Shown: positions 26,275 through 37,729, counted from the first letter of the stretch. The stretch is DNA of 57,332 nucleotides from an uncultured bacterium (GCA_945920215.1 CAMEJM010000011.1:1-57332); one strand, 5' to 3'. Translations and numbers: made by a program. Notes: generated by a model not told the origin, from the letters alone.

Positions 26275-27051
26275 TCAGAGCGACACGCGGGTGACGGAGC
26301 GGCAGGCGCCTGTCTTTTCGTCAATATCAAAGACGGCTCCCTCGGCGCGGACGGGACCCTCTGCGGGCTTGTACGGCACCGGAATCTTGCGCCGGAAGCG
26401 CTCGCAGATAATATCGGCGCGCACGCCGAGAATCCCGCCCGTGGGGGCTGTGGCGCCCAGGTCAGTCACATATCCCGTGCCTCGCGGCAGTACCTGCGCG
26501 TCCGCGGTCGGCACATGGGTGTGGGTGCCCCACATGGCGCTCAGCCTGCCGTCAAAGGCGTGCGCGACCGCCAGCTTCTCCCCCGTCGCTTCGGCGTGAA
26601 AATCCAGCATCGCGACGTCGTAGTTCCCTTTTTCGCGCGCAAGCGCGCGTTCGATATAAGGAAACGGATTATCCAGCACCGGCTCGATGAACGCGTTGCC
26701 CATGGCGTTGATGACCAGCACGCGCACGCCGGCGGCGCTTGTGAGAACCGAGGAGCCGTAACCGGGGACCTCCGCGGGGAAATTGATGGGGCGCAGAATC
26801 CGGCTGTCGCCGTCCAGCATGGGGAAGACCGTGCGGGTCTGCATGGTGTGATTGCCGCCGGTCAGCACGTCGGCGCCCGCCGCCAGCAGGCGCTGTGCCG
26901 CGTCGGGACTGATCCCCGCCAAAAAAGAAGCGTTCTCGGCGTTGACCGCCGTAAAATCAATGGAATATTGCTTGCGCCACGCATTCAGATTCGCCGTCAG
27001 ATATTCCACGGCGGCGGGGCCGATGACATCCCCCAAAGCCAAAATACGCAT
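26275..27051 (-). CDS. ymdB: YmdB-type metallophosphoesterase (TIGR00282)
   Basis: 258 aa. Family of dinuclear-metal phosphodiesterases; Bacillus YmdB hydrolyses 2',3'-cyclic nucleotides and affects biofilm decisions. Metal-ligand motifs seen: GDVIG (residues 7-11), NAENAS (37-42), GGNHT (64-68), DFHAEATGEK (about 150) and GTHTHVPTAD (about 175-184). The usual GNHIWD reads GNHTMQ here. It directly follows rny on the same strand, the standard order, with a terminator-like hairpin between them. Confidence 0.93.
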   Translation of the reverse strand: MRILALGDVIGPAAVEYLTANLNAWRKQYSIDFTAVNAENASFLAGISPDAAQRLLAAGADVLTGGNHTMQTRTVFPMLDGDSRILRPINFPAEVPGYGSSVLTSAAGVRVLVINAMGNAFIEPVLDNPFPYIERALAREKGNYDVAMLDFHAEATGEKLAVAHAFDGRLSAMWGTHTHVPTADAQVLPRGTGYVTDLGATAPTGGILGVRADIICERFRRKIPVPYKPAEGPVRAEGAVFDIDEKTGACRSVTRVSL

Positions 27052-27143
27052 AGGGTTTCCTTTCGGGTGTGTGATGGATAGCGGAAAAAATTGTTTAACC
27101 CCCCTGCAAATCAGGGGCGCCGCGGCGGTTGCCGTTGCATAAG

Positions 27144-27178
27144 AAAACCTCCTGCCCGTGGGCGGGAGGTTCTTTTCG
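27144..27178. terminator. Hairpin between rny and ymdB
   Basis: AACCTCCTGCCC pairs with GGCGGGAGGTT; T runs are short on both strands. It may attenuate read-through from rny to ymdB. Confidence 0.55.
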
Positions 27179-27182
27179 GGCG

Positions 27183-28724
27183 TTATTTCGCGTAATCCGC
27201 CGCGCGGGTTTCACGAATCAGGTTGACCTTGATTTGCCCGGGATATTCAAGATCGCTTTCGATCTTCTTGGCAATGTCGTGCGCCATCAGAATCATCTGG
27301 TCGTCGCTTATCTGATCGGGCTTGACCATCACGCGGACCTCGCGCCCTGCCTGAATGGCATAACTGGTGTCCACGCCGGGGAATTCACGCGCGATCTCCT
27401 CAAGCTTCTGCAAACGCTTGATGTAGTTCTCGACATTCTCGCGGCGGGCGCCGGGACGGGCGGCGGAAATCGCGTCTGCCGCCTGCACAATCAGTGCGAT
27501 GGCGGACTGCGCTTCCACGTCGCCGTGGTGCGCCTCGATGGCGTGAATGATTTCTTTGCTTTCGTGATACTTCTTGGCAATGTCAACGCCGATCTGCACG
27601 TGCGAGCCTTCGATTTCGGCGGTCATTGCCTTGCCGATGTCGTGGAGCAGACCCGCGCGCTTGGCTACCATGGAGTCCACGCCCATTTCGTCTGCAATTA
27701 CGCCGGCGAGCAACGATACTTCAATGGAGTGCCGCAGCACGTTCTGCCCGTAACTGGTACGGTACTTCAGGCGGCCGAGCAGCTTGACCAGCTCCACGTT
27801 GAGTCCGTGAACGCCGGTTTCAAACACCGCTTTATCGCCTGCCTGTTTCATGGAACCTTCGACCTCACGGCGCGCCTTGTCCACCATTTCCTCGATGCGG
27901 GTGGGGTGGATACGGCCGTCGGAGATCAGTTTTTCCAATGCCAGACGGGCAATCTCGCGGCGGACGGGGTCAAAGCCGGAAATGGTAATGACCTCCGGGG
28001 TATCGTCGATGATCAATTCTACGCCCGTCAGGGTTTCAATGGTGCGGATGTTGCGCCCCTCGCGCCCGATGATGCGCCCTTTCATATCCTCGTTGGGCAG
28101 GGCGACCACCGAAATGGCGGATTCGCTGACATGGTCGGCGGCACAACGCTGAATGGCGAGGGAAAGGATCTCCTTTGCCTTTTCGTCCGCCTCCTCCTTG
28201 AACTGCTCCTCGTACTCCGCGATTTTGCGCGCGGTCTCGTGGGCGATTTCCTGTTCCTTGCGGCTGACCATTTCGGCTTTCGCCTCGTCTGCGGTCATGC
28301 CCGCAATCTTTTCAAGCGCGGCGAGCTGGAGCTTCAGCTGCTCCGCGACCTGCGCCTTGAGCTCCTCGGCTTCCTGCTGTTTCTGTTGCAGCAGCGCCTC
28401 CTTACGCTCCAGCGTCTCTGTCTTATGGTCCAGTGTTTCTTCCTTCTGGACAAGGCGGCGTTCCTGCCGCGAGACTTCCTTTCTGCGTTCCTTGAGCTCT
28501 TCCTCCGCTTCGTTTCTCTGGCGGAGAATGGTTTCTTTTGCTTCAATGAGCGATTCTTTCTTTCTGGTTTCGGCTTGTCTCATAGCGTCTTCCAGAATCT
28601 GCATTGCCTGCCGTTCGGCAGAGCCGATCTTGGCCTCGGACACTTTGCGGCGCCACAGCACGCCGACGAAAATGCCGACGGCAAGCGCGCCCAACCCGAT
28701 GACCAAGCCCCAATACCACATCAT
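27183..28724 (-). CDS. rny: Ribonuclease Y
   Basis: 513 aa, typical length. Membrane-anchored endoribonuclease that starts mRNA decay. N-terminal membrane segment ([19 protein letters not shown], residues 5-23), a long Glu/Lys/Arg coiled coil to about 200, a KH domain with [17 protein letters not shown] (about 206-222) and an HD domain with [12 protein letters not shown] and LLHDIGKAM (about 365-373). The ATG at 28724 follows AGGAGG at 7 bases; the upstream in-frame codons belong to the leader. Promoter at 28978-29006. Confidence 0.97.
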   Translation of the reverse strand: MMWYWGLVIGLGALAVGIFVGVLWRRKVSEAKIGSAERQAMQILEDAMRQAETRKKESLIEAKETILRQRNEAEEELKERRKEVSRQERRLVQKEETLDHKTETLERKEALLQQKQQEAEELKAQVAEQLKLQLAALEKIAGMTADEAKAEMVSRKEQEIAHETARKIAEYEEQFKEEADEKAKEILSLAIQRCAADHVSESAISVVALPNEDMKGRIIGREGRNIRTIETLTGVELIIDDTPEVITISGFDPVRREIARLALEKLISDGRIHPTRIEEMVDKARREVEGSMKQAGDKAVFETGVHGLNVELVKLLGRLKYRTSYGQNVLRHSIEVSLLAGVIADEMGVDSMVAKRAGLLHDIGKAMTAEIEGSHVQIGVDIAKKYHESKEIIHAIEAHHGDVEAQSAIALIVQAADAISAARPGARRENVENYIKRLQKLEEIAREFPGVDTSYAIQAGREVRVMVKPDQISDDQMILMAHDIAKKIESDLEYPGQIKVNLIRETRAADYAK

Positions 28725-28971
28725 GTTGGTTCCTCCTTGTTGATTTTGAATCAAGGACCGCCATGCTGCGCCGCCCGCGTAAAAATCCATACCAAAACAG
28801 GGAAAGCGGGTGCAAAAATCTATCAAGTGCGCCGGGGAGCGCCTGTATCATGACGGGGCGTGCGCCCCGAAGGATTCCTGCGGCATAAACGACGGTCTCT
28901 GAAAATAAATGCCTGACGGTTGCCCGCGCCGCTTACCTTGCGCGCCGTTGCGCGGGCGGTCGGGACAATCC
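28725..28971 (-). other. Long rny 5' leader (about 247 nt)
   Basis: Deduced from the promoter at 28978-29006 and the start at 28724. It contains several GC-rich hairpins, including GGGGCGCACGCCCC near 28854-28867, and no obvious open frame with a ribosome site. RNase Y commonly autoregulates in related bacteria; whether this leader does so is unknown. Confidence 0.5.
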
Positions 28972-28977
28972 TAATAT

Positions 28978-29006
28978 ATTATAAACTGTTTGATACTCTC
29001 TGTCAA
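28978..29006 (-). promoter_or_regulatory. rny promoter
   Basis: Minus strand perfect TTGACA, 17-bp spacer, perfect TATAAT. Confidence 0.88.
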
Positions 29007-29132
29007 GGTAATTCTGTGCGCGCGGCGCACGGCGCGCTATCGGCTTGCGCCGGAGGAATTGTAAATAATAGTTTACCAATCCAGAAGAGGTGGTTATTTG
29101 ACGGAGAGGAGCCGTAAAAGGTACCGCGGGGG

Positions 29133-29161
29133 TTGAAAAAACGCCGCCGCTGTGGTATACT
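29133..29161 (+). promoter_or_regulatory. GH3 gene promoter
   Basis: TTGAAA, 17-bp spacer, TATACT; leader of about 33 nt. Confidence 0.8.
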
Positions 29162-29200
29162 GTGGCGAACAGCAATATGGGAACGCCAAGGAGAGTCGAT

Positions 29201-31672
29201 ATGCGTACACGTTTGCAGAGAGAGGTCGCAAGAGAGCTGCGGAGCGCCGGGAAGCACCCGAACGCCGCCCTGTCGTGCCTCTGCCGCGAGGCGGGGGCGG
29301 AGGGCATGGTTCTCATCAGAAACGAGGGTGGGATCCTGCCGCTCGGCGGGGGAGAAAGAATATCCGTTTTCGGCAGGATTCAGCGGGAATACTATAAAAG
29401 CGGCACCGGTTCGGGCGGAAAGGTCCGCGTGCCGTATGTGACAAATATCCTGGACGCGCTGCGCGAAAAGGAGACGGTGACCGTCAACGAGAAGTTGGCG
29501 TCGGTGTACGCCAATTTCGTCGCGGAGCATCCGTTCGTGCATGGGCAGGGCTGGGCGCAGGACCCCCTGTGTCAGCAGGAAATGCCCCTGACCGAGGCGC
29601 TTGTGAAAGAGGCGCGCGCCGTCTCCGACGTCGCGCTTGTGATAATCGGGCGCACTTCCGGCGAGGATCAGGACAATACCGCAACCCCCGGCAGTTACTA
29701 TCTGACCGAGGAGGAGGAAACCATGCTCTCCCTTGTCACCGCGGCGTTTGACCGCGTGTGCGTGGTGCTTAATATCGGAAATCTGATGGATTTTACATGG
29801 CTGGACAGATATCCCGTCGGCGCCGTTTTGCTTGCGTGGCAGGGCGGTATGGAGGGCGGAGACGCCACGGCGGACGTGCTGGTGGGGGACGCTTTCCCGT
29901 CGGGGAAGCTGACCGACACGGTCGCGCTGACCGTTGACGATTACCCCGCTGTCGCCGGGTTTGAACAGAAGAAGCAGATTTACGCGGAGGACGTCTATTG
30001 CGGTTACCGATATTTTGAATCCTTTGCGCCGGAGCGCGTGCGCTACCCGTTCGGGTTCGGTCTGTCTTATACTTCGTTTTCGGTTGAGACGCGCGGCGTC
30101 ACTCTGCGCGCCGCGAAAGAGGGACATCTGATCCGCGTGCGGGTACGGGTGAAGAACACAGGGCTCTTGGCGGGGAAAGAGGTGGTGCAGGTGTATCTCG
30201 GCGCCCCGATGGGGAAGCTGGGAAAACCCGCGCGCGTACTTGCCGCCTTTGCCAAGACAAAACGCCTGTTGCCCGGCGCGGCGCAGAGCCTTGTTTTGTG
30301 CCTCCGCCTTGAGGATTTCGCCTCCTATGACGACAGCGGCGTGACCGGGCACCGCTCCGCGTGGCTGTTGGAGGCGGGACAGTATCGTATCTACGTGGGC
30401 ACCGACGTGCGTACCGCCGCGGAAATGGCTTCGTTTGAGGTGCCCGAGGTGCTTGTCGGGCAATGCGAGGAGGCATTGAGTCCCGTGCAGTCTTTTGACC
30501 GCCTGATTCGCACCCCCGACGGCGGGCGCGCCACTGCGCCCGTGCCGACCCGCTCCTATGACCTTGCCGCGCGCATCGCGGCGCGCCGCCCGCAGGAACT
30601 GACCCCTGCCGGCAAGCATATGCTTGCCGAGGTGCGCGACGGCAGTGCAAGCGCCGAGGCGTATATTGCCGGATTTGAGGACGCCGACCTGTGCAGGCTT
30701 GTCTGCGGCTTGGGTCCTCACGTGCCGCTCGGCGCGCCCGGAAACTGCGGGGTGTTCGGCGGCGCTTCGCGCGCCCTCTATGAGAGCGGTATGCCGCTTG
30801 CTTCCACTGCCAACGGCCCCTCCGGCTTGCGCGTGGACATCGATTACTGTACCACCTGCGTGCCGAACGGGACTATGCTCGGCTGTACGTGGAACCCCGC
30901 CCTCATCGAACGGATATACGGGCTTGTGGGGGTGGAAATGGCGGCGTACGACGTTGATATTCTGCTGGGGCCCGGCGTGAACCTGCACCGCTGCCCGCTG
31001 TGCGGCAGAAATTTTGAATACTTCTCCGAGGACCCCTATCTGACCGGGGTGATGGCGGTGGCGGTTGCCCGCGGGGTACGGAGCGCCGGGGGAGATGTGG
31101 CAATCAAGCATTTCGTGTGCAATGAGCGGGAGGATCACCGCAGCTGGCTGGACAGCGTGGTTTCCGAGCGCGCGGCGCGGGAGCTGTATCTGAAGCCCTT
31201 TGAGATGGCTGTCAAAGACGGCGCCACCCGCACGGTCATGACCTCTTATAACATGGTCAACGGCTTGCACGCTTCCTCAAATTATGATCTCTGCACCACG
31301 ATTCTGCGCCGCGAATGGGGCTTCCGCGGTATCGTCATGACCGACTGGTGGGCGCTCGAAAACCGCGACGGTGAGACCGAAAGCAAAGTCCGCCTGTCCC
31401 TGATGGTTCCCACCGGGAACGACGTGTTTATGTGCGCCGAAAAGCCTGCCGAGATGGTGGAAGAACTGCTGACCGCTTTGCGCGAGGGTCGTTTGACGCG
31501 CGGGGAGTTGCAGGCGGCTTGCGTGCGGCTGGCACGGTATCTGGCGACCTGCCCGGCGTATGATGCGCTGGCGCGCGTGCGCGCGGAGGGCGGCGAGGTG
31601 CCTTATATGTTGGAAAGCGAGGCGGGCGAGGCTTTGGATGCCGCGGGGATCCACGAAAAGTACGGTCTCTAA
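29201..31672 (+). CDS. GH3 beta-glucosidase, swapped domain order
   Basis: 823 aa. Glycoside hydrolase family 3 with the alpha/beta sandwich domain first (GMVLIRNEGGILPLGGGE near residue 36; LLAWQGGMEGGDATADVL near 215), a fibronectin-III-like domain (FGFGLSYTSF near 285; VRVKNTGLLAGKEVVQVYLG near 315), then the TIM barrel (LLGPGVNLHRCPLCGRNFEY near 588; KHFVCNERE; GIVMTDWWAL with nucleophile Asp715). This reversed order is known from rumen Ruminococcus and Butyrivibrio enzymes. No signal peptide, so cytoplasmic, probably acting on imported beta-glucosides. AAGGAG fixes the start at 29201. No transporter gene adjoins; the tandem repeat follows the stop. Confidence 0.93.
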   Translation: MRTRLQREVARELRSAGKHPNAALSCLCREAGAEGMVLIRNEGGILPLGGGERISVFGRIQREYYKSGTGSGGKVRVPYVTNILDALREKETVTVNEKLASVYANFVAEHPFVHGQGWAQDPLCQQEMPLTEALVKEARAVSDVALVIIGRTSGEDQDNTATPGSYYLTEEEETMLSLVTAAFDRVCVVLNIGNLMDFTWLDRYPVGAVLLAWQGGMEGGDATADVLVGDAFPSGKLTDTVALTVDDYPAVAGFEQKKQIYAEDVYCGYRYFESFAPERVRYPFGFGLSYTSFSVETRGVTLRAAKEGHLIRVRVRVKNTGLLAGKEVVQVYLGAPMGKLGKPARVLAAFAKTKRLLPGAAQSLVLCLRLEDFASYDDSGVTGHRSAWLLEAGQYRIYVGTDVRTAAEMASFEVPEVLVGQCEEALSPVQSFDRLIRTPDGGRATAPVPTRSYDLAARIAARRPQELTPAGKHMLAEVRDGSASAEAYIAGFEDADLCRLVCGLGPHVPLGAPGNCGVFGGASRALYESGMPLASTANGPSGLRVDIDYCTTCVPNGTMLGCTWNPALIERIYGLVGVEMAAYDVDILLGPGVNLHRCPLCGRNFEYFSEDPYLTGVMAVAVARGVRSAGGDVAIKHFVCNEREDHRSWLDSVVSERAARELYLKPFEMAVKDGATRTVMTSYNMVNGLHASSNYDLCTTILRREWGFRGIVMTDWWALENRDGETESKVRLSLMVPTGNDVFMCAEKPAEMVEELLTALREGRLTRGELQAACVRLARYLATCPAYDALARVRAEGGEVPYMLESEAGEALDAAGIHEKYGL

Positions 31673-31677
31673 AACTC

Positions 31678-32330
31678 TCTGACGGGAATAGGAAGCGCAG
31701 ACCAAAATGCGCAGAGTTATTTTTAATTGCATTGTGTTGAAGATAACTTCAGCGTTCTATCGAAGCATATTTATAAGGTTGAAAAGCGGCTCCTGCCGCT
31801 TTTCTCCGTTTTGTGCGCATTTTTAGCGCGTTTCCTGCGGCTCGCCGTACGCCTGTACGCCTCACGCCTTGGAAACGCACTTCTGCATCTCCCTATTCCC
31901 GTCAGAGTCGAATAGGAAGCGCCGAACAAAATGCGCGGGTAATAATTAATTACATTGTGTTGAAGATAACTTCAGCGTTCTGTCGAAGCATATTTATAAG
32001 GTTGAAAAGCGGCTCCTGCCGCTTTTCTCCGTTTTGTGCGCATTTTTAGCGCGTTTCCTGCGGCTCGCCGTACGCCTGTACGCCTCACGCCTTGGAAACG
32101 CACTTCTGCATCTCCCTATTCCCGTCAGAGTCGAATAGGAAGCGCCGAACAAAATGCGCGGGTAATAATTAATTACATTGTGTTGAAGATAACTTCAGCG
32201 TTCTGTCGAAGCATATTTATAAGGTTGAAAAGCGGCTCCTGCCGCTTTTCTTCATTTCATGCGCATTTTGCTCTGCACTCCCTATTCCCGTCAGAATCGA
32301 ATAGGAAGCGCAGACCCAAATGCGCATGTT
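31678..32330. repeat. Tandem 224-bp repeat, terminator hairpin in each unit, 36-bp inverted ends
   Basis: GGAAGC-anchored units begin at 31691, 31915 and 32138 (224, 223 and 166 bp), with a partial fourth at 32304. Each full unit has GTTGAAGATAACTTCAGC, a terminator-like AAAAGCGGC/GCCGCTTTT hairpin and a GC-rich inverted segment (GCGTTTCC...GGAAACGC) absent from the third unit. Positions 31678-31713 and 32260-32295 are inverted copies matching at about 33 of 36 bases, starting TCTGACGGGAATAGG. Two plus-strand frames here share the same predicted N-terminus only because of the repeat. Confidence 0.88.
31781..31804 (+). terminator. Terminator-like hairpin in first tandem unit (GH3 terminator)
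   Basis: AAAAGCGGC, TCCT loop, GCCGCTTTTC. Copies at about 32005-32027 and 32228-32250. It is the first hairpin of terminator form after the GH3 stop. Confidence 0.6.
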
Positions 32331-32332
32331 AT

Positions 32333-32632
32333 TTTGCTTCGCAAAGCGAGATTTCGGCTTTCGCCGAAGCGATATTGTTTGCTGTCGCAAACAGAGATAT
32401 TTTCACTTGCGGTGAAAGAGATATTTTGGCTTTCAGCCGAAGCGAGATTGTTTGCCGGCGCAAACAGTTAAGGTCGTGATTGAAAATCAACTTTTTCTTA
32501 TCTCCGCGAAGCGGAATATCTCTTGCCGTCAGGCAAATATCTCTTCGCGCAAGCGAAATATCTCGCGCGCAGCGCCTATCGCTTCGCCCAACCGGGCGAA
32601 CTTTTCTCTCCGCGAAGCGGAATCCCTTTTGT
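32333..32632. repeat. Modular hairpin array (two divergent halves)
   Basis: GAGATATT-polarity stem-loops (TTCGGC, TTTGC, TTTCAC, TTCGGC, TTTGCCGGCGCAAA) up to 32467, then a GAAAATCAACTTTTTC segment and AATATCTC-polarity CCGC, TTGCC, TTCGC, GCGC and TTCGCCC stem-loops to 32622. The second half is the inverted form of the composite at 2361-2481. Confidence 0.83.
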
Positions 32633-32808
32633 CGTGAGTTGGATTTTGATGCCCGCCGGACGGGTAATAAACAGGCTCGGCGGGGAGCAAAACGGTGCCG
32701 AGGGCAATAAAAAACCCGCTTACGGCACAAAATAATGCGTAGGAAGAACGGAATTAGCACTCTCATCAACAATTTACAATTTGTTCATATATTTCAAGGG
32801 TAAAATCC

Positions 32809-32837
32809 TTGACAATCTGCCATGATAGCGCTATATT
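32809..32837 (+). promoter_or_regulatory. Heat-shock operon promoter
   Basis: Perfect TTGACA, 17-bp spacer, TATATT, with the CIRCE operator covering the expected transcription start. Confidence 0.9.
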
Positions 32838-32848
32838 AGTAGCATGAG

Positions 32849-32875
32849 TTAGCACTCAATGTCAAAGAGTGCTAA
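32849..32875. promoter_or_regulatory. CIRCE operator (HrcA binding site)
   Basis: TTAGCACTC, 9-bp spacer, GAGTGCTAA: a perfect CIRCE inverted repeat. An additional isolated half site TTAGCACTC is at 32754-32762. Confidence 0.97.
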
Positions 32876-32900
32876 TAATCAAGGAAACGGAGGCGATGGT

Positions 32901-33956
32901 ATGGCAAACAGAGAAATCAGTGAGCGCAAAAAGCGGATTCTGAAAGCAGTCGTTGAGGCGCACATCGCCTACGGCGAGCCTGTCGGAAGCAAGTATCTGG
33001 CGCTCAAAGAACAGCTTGCGTGTTCCCCTGCCACCATTCGCAACGAGATGGCGGAGCTGGAGGAGATGGGATATCTTGAACAGCCGCACACCTCGGCGGG
33101 CAGAATCCCGAGCGAAGCGGGCTATCGCTTTTACGTCAACTCGCTTCTGGAGCGTTACAGCATGACGCAGAACGAAATCCGACAGATAGGCGACAATCTG
33201 AACCGGAAGCTGTCGGAGCTGGATCAGATTCTGACCGAGGCGTCGCGGCTGGCGTCGTCGTTCACCAATTATCCGTCCATTGCGGCAAAGCCGCGGGCGA
33301 GCGGGGTGACGGTGGAGCGCTTCGACAAAATGTACATCGACAGCCGCACGTTCGTTCTGATGATGCTGTTCCGCGGCGGGGCGGTCAAGACCAAGCGTAT
33401 CCGCACCTCTTATCCGCTTCTGCCGGAGGAGCTGGACGCGCTGGTGGAGCAACTCAACCTGCACCTGTCCGGCAGGACCAGCGAGCAGATCACGCTGCCT
33501 ATCATTCTGGAAATCGAGAACGCCATGGGCGCCGCGGCTTCCGTGGTCAATCCGCTGGTCAAGATCGTGTATGAAACCATGCACGAATGCAACGCGGGGG
33601 ATCTCCGCGTGGAGGGTGTCAATCGGTTGCTCGGCATTCCGGACTATTCCGATATGCAGGAAATCCGCTCCCTGATGAACCTCTTTGAGCAAAAAGACGA
33701 TTTGCTGGAGGTCATCTCACGGGAGGATCAAAACGACGACATCCGCGTGCTGATCGGACACGAGAGCGCGGTCAACGGGCTTGACAATTCGGCGCTTGTT
33801 TACCGCACCATCCGTTCCGGCGACCGCGTACTCGGCGCCATCGGCGTCATAGGACCCCGCCGCATGGATTACGGCAAGGTCATTTCCATCATCGACAATC
33901 TTGTGCTCGGTATCGACCATTTGCTGTCCGGCACGGAGCATTCCGGTGATAACTGA
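32901..33956 (+). CDS. hrcA: Heat-inducible transcription repressor HrcA
   Basis: 351 aa. Winged-helix repressor of class I heat-shock genes, GroE-dependent, binding CIRCE. N-terminal DNA-binding part: RKKRILKAVVEAHIAYGEP, SPATIRNEMAELEEMGYLEQ (about 45-64), HTSAGRIPSEAGYRFYV (about 66-82). C-terminal GVIGPRRMDYGKVISIIDNL is the family signature (about 316-335). GGAGG at 7 bases from the ATG fixes the start. It leads hrcA-grpE-dnaK-dnaJ and should repress its own operon through the CIRCE at 32849-32875. Confidence 0.97.
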   Translation: MANREISERKKRILKAVVEAHIAYGEPVGSKYLALKEQLACSPATIRNEMAELEEMGYLEQPHTSAGRIPSEAGYRFYVNSLLERYSMTQNEIRQIGDNLNRKLSELDQILTEASRLASSFTNYPSIAAKPRASGVTVERFDKMYIDSRTFVLMMLFRGGAVKTKRIRTSYPLLPEELDALVEQLNLHLSGRTSEQITLPIILEIENAMGAAASVVNPLVKIVYETMHECNAGDLRVEGVNRLLGIPDYSDMQEIRSLMNLFEQKDDLLEVISREDQNDDIRVLIGHESAVNGLDNSALVYRTIRSGDRVLGAIGVIGPRRMDYGKVISIIDNLVLGIDHLLSGTEHSGDN

Positions 33957-33966
33957 GGAGGGCATT

Positions 33967-34557
33967 ATGGACGAACGGGAAAACAAAGAAGAACTGACCG
34001 ACACGGCTGCCGCCGAGAACAAGGCGGAGCCGGAAAATACGCCGCCTGCCGGAGATTCCGAGGCGGAGAAGCCGCAAGATGACAAGGTGAAAAAGGAACG
34101 TCACGAAAGCGGGCAGAAGCAGGAAATCGAAAGCCTGAAAGCCCAGCTTGCGGACGCCAACGACAAATATCTGAGAATGCTTGCCGAATACGACAACTTC
34201 CGCCGCCGCAGCGCCAAGGAGCGCGAGGGCGTGTGGGCAAACGCCGTATCCGACACCATCAAGGAGCTGCTGCCGATCGCGGATAATCTGGAAAGAGCGC
34301 AGGCGGCAGAGGGCGACGCCGACACCATTCGCCGGGGGCTTGAGATGACCCTGGGGGCGATGAGCGATATGCTCAAAAAGCTGGGTGTCGAAGCCTTCGG
34401 CGCGGCGGGGGAGGATTTCGACCCCGCGATCCACAACGCTGTCATGCACGTGGAGGACGAGAGCCTCGGCGAGAACAAGATAGCGGAGGTGTTCCAGCGC
34501 GGCTACCGCATCGGAGACAAGGTGGTGCGGTTCGCCATGGTCAAGGTAGCGAACTGA
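33967..34557 (+). CDS. grpE: Nucleotide exchange factor GrpE
   Basis: 196 aa. Releases ADP from DnaK. Acidic, disordered N-terminus (about 1-50), long dimer helix (KQEIESLKAQLADANDKYLR), DNFRRRSAKERE, and the beta-wing domain with FDPAIHNAVMHVEDESL (about 151-167) and the C-terminal QRGYRIGDKVVRFAMVKVAN, all typical. GAGGAGG precedes the ATG, 10 bp after hrcA. Confidence 0.96.
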   Translation: MDERENKEELTDTAAAENKAEPENTPPAGDSEAEKPQDDKVKKERHESGQKQEIESLKAQLADANDKYLRMLAEYDNFRRRSAKEREGVWANAVSDTIKELLPIADNLERAQAAEGDADTIRRGLEMTLGAMSDMLKKLGVEAFGAAGEDFDPAIHNAVMHVEDESLGENKIAEVFQRGYRIGDKVVRFAMVKVAN

Positions 34558-34606
34558 CCGAAAAATTCATTTGATTATCAAAAGATAATAATTAATTATA
34601 CATTGA

Positions 34607-36481
<1,875 letters not shown>

Positions 36482-36575
36482 TTCGGTCGCGCACAACAGC
36501 GGGAGGGGCTTCGCGCTCCTCCTGCCGCTTTGACAACAGGGGCGCCGCGCGTCGGCACCCTCAAGGAGAACACAC

Positions 36576-37706
36576 ATGGCAGACACAAAACGCGATTATT
36601 ATGAGGTACTCGGCGTTGAGCGAAGCGCGGACGACGCCACGCTGAAAAAGGCGTACCGCACTCTGGCGAAGAAGTATCACCCGGATATGAACCCGGGGGA
36701 TAAGGAAGCCGAGCAGAAGTTCAAGGAAATCAATGAAGCGTATGCCGTTCTGTCCGACCCGGAAAAGCGCCGCAAGTATGACCAGTTCGGTCATGCCGCG
36801 TTCGATCCCGGTGCAGGCGGAGGCGGCGCGGGCTTCGACTTCGGCGGGTTCGATTTCGGAGATATCTTCTCCTCGTTCTTCGGCGGCGGAGGCTCCGCAC
36901 GTCCGAACGGTCCTATCCCGGGCGACGACGTGGGCGTGCGCGTCATGCTGACGTTTGAGGAAGCGGTCTTCGGCTGTAAAAAGGACGTCTCTTTCAACCG
37001 CGTGGAGGCTTGCCCCGACTGTAAAAGCACGGGCGCGGCGCCCGGCACAAGCGCCGAGACCTGTCCGAGCTGCCACGGCACCGGACGGATCACGGTACAG
37101 CAGCGCACCATCATGGGCGTCATGCAGACCCAGCAGTCCTGTCAGAACTGCCGCGGCACGGGCAAGATCGTCAAGACCCCGTGTAAGAACTGCAACGGCA
37201 AGGGGTATATCCGCATTACCAAGAAGCTCTCGGTCACCATTCCCGCCGGCATTGACGACGGACAGCGCATCGCGCTGCGCGGGCAGGGCTCCGCGGGCAG
37301 GAACGGCGGACAGCCGGGCGACCTGATCATTCAGGTAGGCGTCAGACCCCACCCGATTTTCGAGCGCGACGGCAATAACGTCTATTGCGAGATCCCGATT
37401 TCCTTTGCCGAGGCGGCATTGGGTGCCGACATCGACGTGCCCACCCTGGACGGCAAGACGAAGAAATACACCATTCCCGAGGGGACTCAGAGCGGCACTG
37501 CCTTCACCATGCGCGGCGAGGGGATCGCCGACGTCAACACCAAGCGCCGCGGCAACCTGAACTTCACGGTGACGGTGGAGGTCCCGCGCAACCTCACGCA
37601 GGCGCAGAAGAAGCTGCTTTCCGACTTCTCCGCCTCCTGCGGGGAAAAGAACGATTCCAAACGTTCCTCTTTCCGCAAGAAGATCCGCGACTTGTTCGGC
37701 AAGTAA
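36576..37706 (+). CDS. dnaJ: Chaperone protein DnaJ (type I)
   Basis: 376 aa. J domain with HPD ([19 protein letters not shown], about 31-49), Gly/Phe-rich region (about 76-110), and a zinc-binding domain with four CxxCxGxG-type motifs: [24 protein letters not shown] and CKNCNGKG (about 147-213; the first has Ser for Gly). C-terminal substrate domains follow. AAGGAG at the start. Last gene of the operon; terminator at 37730-37780. Confidence 0.98.
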   Translation: MADTKRDYYEVLGVERSADDATLKKAYRTLAKKYHPDMNPGDKEAEQKFKEINEAYAVLSDPEKRRKYDQFGHAAFDPGAGGGGAGFDFGGFDFGDIFSSFFGGGGSARPNGPIPGDDVGVRVMLTFEEAVFGCKKDVSFNRVEACPDCKSTGAAPGTSAETCPSCHGTGRITVQQRTIMGVMQTQQSCQNCRGTGKIVKTPCKNCNGKGYIRITKKLSVTIPAGIDDGQRIALRGQGSAGRNGGQPGDLIIQVGVRPHPIFERDGNNVYCEIPISFAEAALGADIDVPTLDGKTKKYTIPEGTQSGTAFTMRGEGIADVNTKRRGNLNFTVTVEVPRNLTQAQKKLLSDFSASCGEKNDSKRSSFRKKIRDLFGK

Positions 37707-37729
37707 CCGAACCCGTCGGCAGAACGCCG

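Noticed and set aside
31813..32479. Two plus-strand frames sharing an identical predicted N-terminus
   Set aside because: They arise because the 224-bp unit is repeated; starts lie in the middle of the unit without ribosome sites.
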